Assembly: GCA_017479285.1 (NCBI GenBank)
Contig: JAFVCL010000033.1
Span: forward strand, 1 to 39,232
Direction of reading: 5' to 3'
Length of the DNA: 39,232 bases
Source: Lachnospiraceae bacterium
GTDB lineage: Bacteria > Bacillota > Clostridia > Lachnospirales > Lachnospiraceae
The notes below the pieces were generated by a model. The model searched no databases and was not told the DNA's origin. It worked only from the letters and a program-made list of their open reading frames with translations. Made by a program: the position numbers and the translations under genes. Numbering within the stretch: position 1 is the first letter of the stretch; each line of letters starts with the position of its first letter. Positions 34,266 through 39,232 of the stretch are shown one piece after another.

Positions 34266-36609
34266 ATTTTTAAAGGCGAACCAACTGGATATCATGCTTA
34301 TCCTGGACGGAGCGTGTCTTGTTATGACCATACTCCTGTTCAATACGAAGTTTCTCAGGAAGGAACGAAGAGCGATACTCATACTGATGGAGCTTATCGC
34401 CTTCTTTCTGCTGTGGTTTGACAGGGAGGCGTATATATATTCCGGAAATACCACAGAGCTGGGATATATCATGGTAAGGCTTAGCAATTTCTCTGTGTTT
34501 TTCCTGACCTCGGGGGTCGTTTTCGGGTTTAATCTGTACCTGCGGGATCTTATTAAAAACGAGGGGGGAAGGGACAAGCTTCCGGTGAGGCTTATCGCTG
34601 TACAGTATATCTCCGTGGCAGGTATGCTCCTGGCGGTCATATCGGCGTTGACCGGGCTGTATTATTATTTCGATGAAAACAATGTCTACCACAGGGGGGC
34701 TGGTTTTCTTATAGCCTATGTTATCCCGATAGTATGTCCGATAGTCCAGTATACGGTCATAAGAGAGCTAAAAAAAGCTGTCAGCAGACTTATATACATA
34801 TCCCTCGTGCTTTATATATTCGTGCCGATAGCCTGCGGCATACTCCAGATATTTGCGTACGGTATCTCGATAGTAAACATGGCGATGGTGCTTGTATCGA
34901 TATTCCTTTATATATACGCGTATCTGGACATTAACGAGACGGTGGAGCATGCCCATAAGATCGAAATGGAAGGGCTGTATGAAGAGAAAAAGAGCATGAA
35001 AAGGCTGTTCGACCAGACAGCCACCGCCTTCGTCAGCGCGGTGGAGAGAAGAGACAGCTATTCACAGGGACATTCCCTTAAGGCGGCGGAGTACGCAAGA
35101 AGGATTGCGGAGCTTAGCGGAAAGTCTGCCGATGAGTGTGACCGGGCGTATTATGCCGCGCTTCTCCACGATGTAGGCATGGCTGCGCTCCCGGATGATG
35201 TGATTCAAAGCGACAGGGATGATACCGAAGAGTTTATTGAAAATATGCGCAAAAAGCCGGAGATATCCGGAGATATACTTATGAATATCACGGAATATCC
35301 CTATCTTGCCACGGGTGCGTACTACAGCCACGAAAAATATGACGGAAGCGGCTATCCCGAAGGGCTTAAGGCAGGGGCGATACCCGAGATATCAAGGATC
35401 GTCGCCGTTGCTGACGCCTATGTTTCGATGACCTCGGACAAGCGCTATAGGGATGCAATGCCGGGCTTTATGGCAAGGGAGGCCTTTATAAAGGGCGCGG
35501 GTACGGATTATGATCCCGTATTTGCGGAAAATATGGTAAAGATCATCGATATGGACAGTAACGGTGTCGAGGACAAGCTGGAGAGCAGCCTTGAGTGCGG
35601 AGAGTACCGCGAGCAGGTTTCAAACGGCGTAAGGATAGAGAGAAACTGTTTAAGGATAACCTTTGACTGTTACGCCGCTGAAGGGGGAAAGGATACATTC
35701 CACGCGCCCTCGGTCATATTGTACGATTCGTATGACAGGCATGTACACCGCGACGAAAAAACCATAGAAGAATACAGATATCTTGAGTATGGGGAGGTAT
35801 GGTTTGACTCCCACAGCGTAGGCACCGAGGCAAGAGAGCTGAAGGAGATCCGTCTGGATATCCCCGAGGCAGCCTTCGTGGGCAATAAATACGAGGTCAC
35901 TGCGGGAAGGTATGAGGACCATTTAAAGCTTACCATGAGAAGCCCCGAGTACGCCAAGGAGGTCATCGTGGCACTGCCGGGCGGCTCAAAGAGCGCGTTC
36001 CTCGCGCTTACGGGGGAGCACTGCAGGCTTGAGAACATAACAGTAAATCCCACGGGAGAAAGGCTCGGAGAGGGGGATATCCAGAGAATCGCGGAAGAGA
36101 TCAGCTATACGGACCGGATGGAATCTGACATAAAGAATATACAGATAGACAGGCCCAGATCCTCCTCAACGGAAGGAATCGAGCTGAAGGACAGGCTTCA
36201 TCTCACATTCCATACCTTAAGCCTCCCCGGAGCAAATCTGGTATGGCACTGTCCCTATGTGGTGTTATTTACCTCCGGGGACGGAAAAGTGATGGGAGAG
36301 GGATACCGGGAGTATGTCCTTGTTAAGTTAAACGGCGAGAATGAGGAGGGCAGCGACGGTACGGTAAACAGATTCACAATGAAAAGAACTCCGGAATTTC
36401 CCGGCTGGGAAGAGTGGAAGGGCAAAAACCGGCAGGGAATGGAGTGTGAGGTTCTTGTGGAAAAGAGGGGAAGAAAGGTTATAATAACCGCGGAGAATCT
36501 CGGAATCCGCCTCGAGAATATCACGGAGCTTCCCGATGATAACGCTCCGGTATATGTGGCGCTTACGGGGGATGAATGTGCGCTGACGGATATAAGAGTA
36601 AGACATTAG
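34258..36609 (+). CDS. Degenerate HD-GYP protein with 7TM-like sensor and a duplicated C-terminal beta domain
   Basis: A 783-residue protein translationally coupled to the kinase gene (ATGTATGA overlap). Residues 8-225 are about seven membrane helices, like the 7TM sensor modules of signalling proteins. HD-GYP follows (about 255-430). The motif LLHDVG (His304-Asp305) and DGSGYP (362-367) are kept. However, the His of the KTHP motif is Lys333 ([11 protein letters not shown]), the first His of HHE is Ser357 (YSHEKYDG), and ADAFDAM reads ADAYVSM, so catalysis is doubtful. The C-terminal 330 residues hold two similar beta-rich modules (about 457-605 and 641-783), ending in [17 protein letters not shown] and [18 protein letters not shown] do not recognise them. 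Partner of the neighbouring kinase and HD-GYP in one signalling unit. Confidence 0.85.
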   Translation: MYEFLKANQLDIMLILDGACLVMTILLFNTKFLRKERRAILILMELIAFFLLWFDREAYIYSGNTTELGYIMVRLSNFSVFFLTSGVVFGFNLYLRDLIKNEGGRDKLPVRLIAVQYISVAGMLLAVISALTGLYYYFDENNVYHRGAGFLIAYVIPIVCPIVQYTVIRELKKAVSRLIYISLVLYIFVPIACGILQIFAYGISIVNMAMVLVSIFLYIYAYLDINETVEHAHKIEMEGLYEEKKSMKRLFDQTATAFVSAVERRDSYSQGHSLKAAEYARRIAELSGKSADECDRAYYAALLHDVGMAALPDDVIQSDRDDTEEFIENMRKKPEISGDILMNITEYPYLATGAYYSHEKYDGSGYPEGLKAGAIPEISRIVAVADAYVSMTSDKRYRDAMPGFMAREAFIKGAGTDYDPVFAENMVKIIDMDSNGVEDKLESSLECGEYREQVSNGVRIERNCLRITFDCYAAEGGKDTFHAPSVILYDSYDRHVHRDEKTIEEYRYLEYGEVWFDSHSVGTEARELKEIRLDIPEAAFVGNKYEVTAGRYEDHLKLTMRSPEYAKEVIVALPGGSKSAFLALTGEHCRLENITVNPTGERLGEGDIQRIAEEISYTDRMESDIKNIQIDRPRSSSTEGIELKDRLHLTFHTLSLPGANLVWHCPYVVLFTSGDGKVMGEGYREYVLVKLNGENEEGSDGTVNRFTMKRTPEFPGWEEWKGKNRQGMECEVLVEKRGRKVIITAENLGIRLENITELPDDNAPVYVALTGDECALTDIRVRH

Positions 36610-36636
36610 TTATCCAAAGCCGCATGAAATTAGGTG

Positions 36637-36665
36637 TTTACATTTTAATGAACTTATGTTACACT
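36637..36665 (+). promoter_or_regulatory. Predicted rpsO promoter
   Basis: TTTACA (36637-36642) and TACACT (36660-36665) are 17 bases apart. Transcription would begin near 36672, giving a leader of about 115 bases before rpsO. Confidence 0.65.
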
Positions 36666-36671
36666 ATCGTT

Positions 36672-36786
36672 CGTATGTGTAAAGCCCTTACTCAGATGAC
36701 GGACACTCCGACCTTATCCCGGTAAGCGGCGTTTAACGCGGAGGCAAAGGAAATCTTTGCACCGCAGATTTAATGGAGGAATCAAA
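36672..36786 (+). promoter_or_regulatory. Structured leader of rpsO (probable S15 autoregulatory site)
   Basis: The leader has consecutive hairpins: CTTA / TAAG near 36712-36725, GCG-TTTAA-CGC (36729-36739) and GCAAAG-GAAAT-CTTTGC (36744-36760), just before the GGAGGA ribosome-binding site. In many bacteria S15 binds its own leader to control translation, and this layout is compatible. The exact recognition motif was not verified. Confidence 0.5.
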
Positions 36787-37053
36787 ATGATTACCAAAGA
36801 GAAAAAGACAGCAATCATGAACGAGTATGCAAGAACTCCCGGCGATACCGGTTCACCTGAGGTACAGGTAGCAGTTCTTACAGCAAGAATCCAGGAGCTT
36901 ACAGAGCATCTTAAGGAGAACCCCAAGGATCATCATTCCCGCCGCGGAATGCTTAAGATGATCGGTCAGAGGCGTGGTCTTCTTAAGTATCTCCAGGAGA
37001 AGGATATCGAGAGATATCGTGCTCTTATCGAGAAGCTTGGACTTCGTAAATAA
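36787..37053 (+). CDS. rpsO: 30S ribosomal protein S15
   Basis: An 88-residue S15, the usual length, which binds the 16S rRNA central domain early in 30S assembly. The sequence is canonical: [34 protein letters not shown] and [17 protein letters not shown] precedes the ATG. It is followed by pnp, the same order as in many bacteria. Confidence 0.98.
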   Translation: MITKEKKTAIMNEYARTPGDTGSPEVQVAVLTARIQELTEHLKENPKDHHSRRGMLKMIGQRRGLLKYLQEKDIERYRALIEKLGLRK

Positions 37054-37073
37054 TCTTTTTTTCAAAACAAATC

Positions 37074-37102
37074 AGCGGGGCCATCCGGAAGGGTGCTCCG
37101 CT
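37074..37102 (+). terminator. Hairpin after rpsO (terminator or processing site)
   Basis: A stem of 7 plus 5 bp with a single bulged C and a GGAA tetraloop lies 20 bases after the rpsO stop. The following ATTGTTG is only a weak T tract, so some read-through into pnp is likely. A second small hairpin (GCAAAA / TTTTGC, 37136-37153) lies just before the pnp promoter. Confidence 0.6.
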
Positions 37103-37153
37103 ATTGTTGCGTAAATAGGACACGGGTTTATAGAGGCAAAATGCAAGTTTTGC

Positions 37154-37182
37154 TTGTTATTAAAGCCGATTTATGAGATAAT
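37154..37182 (+). promoter_or_regulatory. Predicted pnp promoter
   Basis: TTGTTA (37154-37159) and GATAAT (37177-37182) are 17 bases apart. Transcription would start near 37189, leaving a leader of about 145 bases. Confidence 0.65.
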
Positions 37183-37195
37183 TTTAGGTAACTTT

Positions 37196-37320
37196 GGGGC
37201 GGAGGGCTTTTCCGAGACCGCTGAAAAGTCCGGGAGGATATTCCCTGTTTTTTCAGTAGTTTCGGTAGCGCATGCCCCGGTAATATAAGCTGTCATTATG
37301 ACAGAGCCGCATTCAGCGGC
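37196..37320 (+). promoter_or_regulatory. Highly structured pnp leader with a long double-stranded stem
   Basis: GGGGC (37196-37200) can close on GCCCC (37274-37278). Inside, 37212-37227 pairs with 37250-37265 over 16 positions with one mismatch and G-T pairs, enclosing a small GGGA / TCCC stem. Two more hairpins follow: CTGTCA-TTA-TGACAG (37290-37304) and GCCGC-ATTCA-GCGGC (37306-37320), the last next to the AAAGGAG site. In enterobacteria the pnp leader is cut by RNase III in such a stem and used for autoregulation by PNPase; the same role here is inferred. Confidence 0.55.
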
Positions 37321-37333
37321 AGAAAGGAGCAGT

Positions 37334-39232
37334 ATGGCTTACAAGACATACGAAATGGAGCTTGCGGGCAGAACACTTAAGGTCGATATTGACCGTGTGG
37401 GCAAGCAGGCAAACGGCTGTGCTTTTATGCATTACGGTGACACCACCGTTCTGTGTACCGCAACAGCATCAGAAAAGCCCCGTGAGGGCATTGATTTCTT
37501 CCCTCTCTCTGTAGAGTACGAGGAGAAGATGTACGCAGTTGGAAAGATTCCCGGAGGTTTTAACAAGCGTGAGGGTAAGGCAAGCGAGAACGCCATCCTT
37601 ACAAGCCGTGTCATCGACCGCCCCATTCGTCCTCTCTTCCCCAAGGATTACCGCAATGATGTTACCCTTAACACTATGGTAATGAGCGTTGATCCCGCAA
37701 ACCGTCCCGAGCTTGTGGCAATGCTCGGTGCGTCCATCGCAACCTGCATTTCTGACATTCCCTTCGACGGACCGGCGGCAATGACCCAGATCGGCATGAT
37801 CGACGGCGAATTTATCGTAAACCCCTCCCAGGAGCAGTGGGCAAGCGGAGACCTTAAGCTTACCGTTGCTTCCACAAAGCAGAAGGTTATCATGATCGAG
37901 GCCGGAGCAAACGAGATCCCTGAGGCAAAGATGCTCGAGGCTATCTACATGGCTCATGATGTCAACCAGACCATTATCGCCTTCATCGAAAAGATCGTAG
38001 CGGAGTGCGGCAAGAAGAAGCACGAGTACACCAGCTGCGCAGTACCCGAGGAGCTCTTTGCGGCAATGAAGGAGATCGTTCCTCCCGCTGAGATGGAGAC
38101 TGCTGTATTTACCGATGAGAAGCAGACCCGTGAGGAGAACATCCGCAATATCACAGCTAAGTTTGAAGAGGCATTTGCAGACAACGAAGAGTGGCTTGCA
38201 GTTCTCGGCGAGGCTGTTTACCAGTACGAAAAGAAGACCGTCCGCAAGATGATCCTTAAGGACCATAAGCGTCCCGACGGCCGTGAGATAACCCAGATCC
38301 GTCCTCTCGCAGCAGAGGTAGACATCATCCCCAGAGTACACGGCTCATCCATGTTTACCCGTGGACAGACCCAGATCTGTGATGTTGTTACCCTCGCTCC
38401 TCTTTCCGAGATGCAGAAGGTTGACGGACTTGACGACAATGTTACCGAGAAGAGATATATCCATCATTACAACTTCCCTTCATACTCCGTAGGCGAGACA
38501 AAGCCCAGCAGAGGACCGGGACGCCGTGAGATCGGACACGGAGCTCTTGCAGAGCGTGCTCTCATCCCCGTACTTCCCAGTGTAGAGGAGTTCCCTTATG
38601 CTATCCGTGCCGTATCCGAGACCTTTGAGTCCAACGGCTCGACTTCGATGGCTTCGACGTGTGCATCCTGCATGTCGCTTATGGCAGCAGGAGTTCCCAT
38701 AAAGAGAATGGTAGCAGGTATTTCCTGCGGACTCGTTACCGGCGAGACCGATGACGATTTCGTACTTCTTACCGATATCCAGGGTCTTGAGGATTTCTTC
38801 GGAGATATGGACTTTAAGGTTACCGGTACCACCGAGGGTATTACCGCTATCCAGATGGATATCAAGATCCACGGACTTACAAGACCTATCGTTGAGGGTG
38901 CTATCGCAAGATGCCGCGAGGCGAGACTCTTCATCATGGACAACTGCATGAAGCCCGCTATCGCAGCTCCCAGACCTACCGTTAACGAGTGGGCTCCCAA
39001 GATCATCTCCATACAGATCGATCCCGAGAAGATCGGTGATGTTGTGGGACAGCGCGGAAAGACCATCAACGAGATCATCGCCCGCACAGGTGTTAAGATT
39101 GATATCGATGATGACGGACGCGTATCTGTTTGCGGTACCGACAAGAAGGGCATGGATGATGCAATCGAGATGATCAAGATGATCGTTACCGACTTCGAAG
39201 AGGGTCAGGTATTCAAGGGTAAGGTTGTATCA
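37334..39232 (+). CDS. pnp: Polyribonucleotide nucleotidyltransferase (PNPase), cut by the window edge
   Basis: Phosphorolytic 3'-5' exoribonuclease of RNA turnover. The first 633 codons are present; the frame is open to the last base, so the end of the protein, including most or all of the S1 domain, lies outside. Two RNase PH-like domains are seen (about 1-230 and 310-540). The second has the active-site blocks IPRVHGSSMFTRGQTQ, PSRGPGRREIGHGALAERAL, FESNGSTSMASTCA and DIQGLEDFFGDMDFKV. The KH domain starts near IDPEKIGDVVGQRGKTINEI. AAAGGAG precedes the ATG. Confidence 0.97.
   Translation, partial: MAYKTYEMELAGRTLKVDIDRVGKQANGCAFMHYGDTTVLCTATASEKPREGIDFFPLSVEYEEKMYAVGKIPGGFNKREGKASENAILTSRVIDRPIRPLFPKDYRNDVTLNTMVMSVDPANRPELVAMLGASIATCISDIPFDGPAAMTQIGMIDGEFIVNPSQEQWASGDLKLTVASTKQKVIMIEAGANEIPEAKMLEAIYMAHDVNQTIIAFIEKIVAECGKKKHEYTSCAVPEELFAAMKEIVPPAEMETAVFTDEKQTREENIRNITAKFEEAFADNEEWLAVLGEAVYQYEKKTVRKMILKDHKRPDGREITQIRPLAAEVDIIPRVHGSSMFTRGQTQICDVVTLAPLSEMQKVDGLDDNVTEKRYIHHYNFPSYSVGETKPSRGPGRREIGHGALAERALIPVLPSVEEFPYAIRAVSETFESNGSTSMASTCASCMSLMAAGVPIKRMVAGISCGLVTGETDDDFVLLTDIQGLEDFFGDMDFKVTGTTEGITAIQMDIKIHGLTRPIVEGAIARCREARLFIMDNCMKPAIAAPRPTVNEWAPKIISIQIDPEKIGDVVGQRGKTINEIIARTGVKIDIDDDGRVSVCGTDKKGMDDAIEMIKMIVTDFEEGQVFKGKVVS

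Overview
The window looks like chromosomal DNA from an anaerobic, probably motile member of the Lachnospiraceae or a close clostridial relative. This is inferred from gene content: a MotA stator gene, a soluble chemoreceptor, a clostridial-type monomeric [FeFe] hydrogenase, a DUF975 membrane protein, a Reg_prop hybrid kinase beside lacZ, strong Shine-Dalgarno sites and rpsO-pnp synteny. There are no rRNA or tRNA genes, insertion sequences, prophage genes or CRISPR arrays.

Left part (1-13.8 kb): a motA gene on the minus strand is interrupted by an in-frame TAG and runs off the left edge. trpS (+) and a GNAT acetyltransferase (-) converge with overlapping stop codons. A soluble chemoreceptor follows, behind a sigma28-like promoter. 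Then, past a strong hairpin, come a two-lobed GNAT-like protein and, 13 bp later, a gene for a 3134-residue cytoplasmic, very charged, mostly helical protein. This giant has no domain I recognise, but its C-terminal third holds at least three degenerate repeats of about 200 residues. The GNAT-giant pair is the best candidate here for an undescribed system. A bidirectional terminator closes it.

Middle part (13.8-18.7 kb, minus strand): a DUF975 protein with an unusual polar beta-repeat insertion forms an operon with an OmpR-family regulator and a histidine kinase. A perfect 11-bp tandem repeat containing TTAACA, like a PhoP box, lies just upstream of its predicted promoter. Next is a PepD-type dipeptidase, whose promoter overlaps face-to-face with that of the next plus-strand operon.

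Right part (18.7-39.2 kb, plus strand): an anchored alpha/beta hydrolase, the [FeFe] hydrogenase and a NitT/TauT-like solute-binding lipoprotein are followed by a terminator. Then come the matching permease (no ATPase gene nearby), O-acetylhomoserine sulfhydrylase (metY) and lacZ. lacZ is tightly linked to three signalling genes: an HD-GYP protein with an ECF-S-like membrane domain, a beta-propeller hybrid histidine kinase (HisKA-HATPase-REC-HPt), and a second HD-GYP protein with an eroded active site and a duplicated beta-rich C-terminal module. The window ends with the housekeeping pair rpsO and pnp, each with a structured leader; pnp is cut by the right edge.
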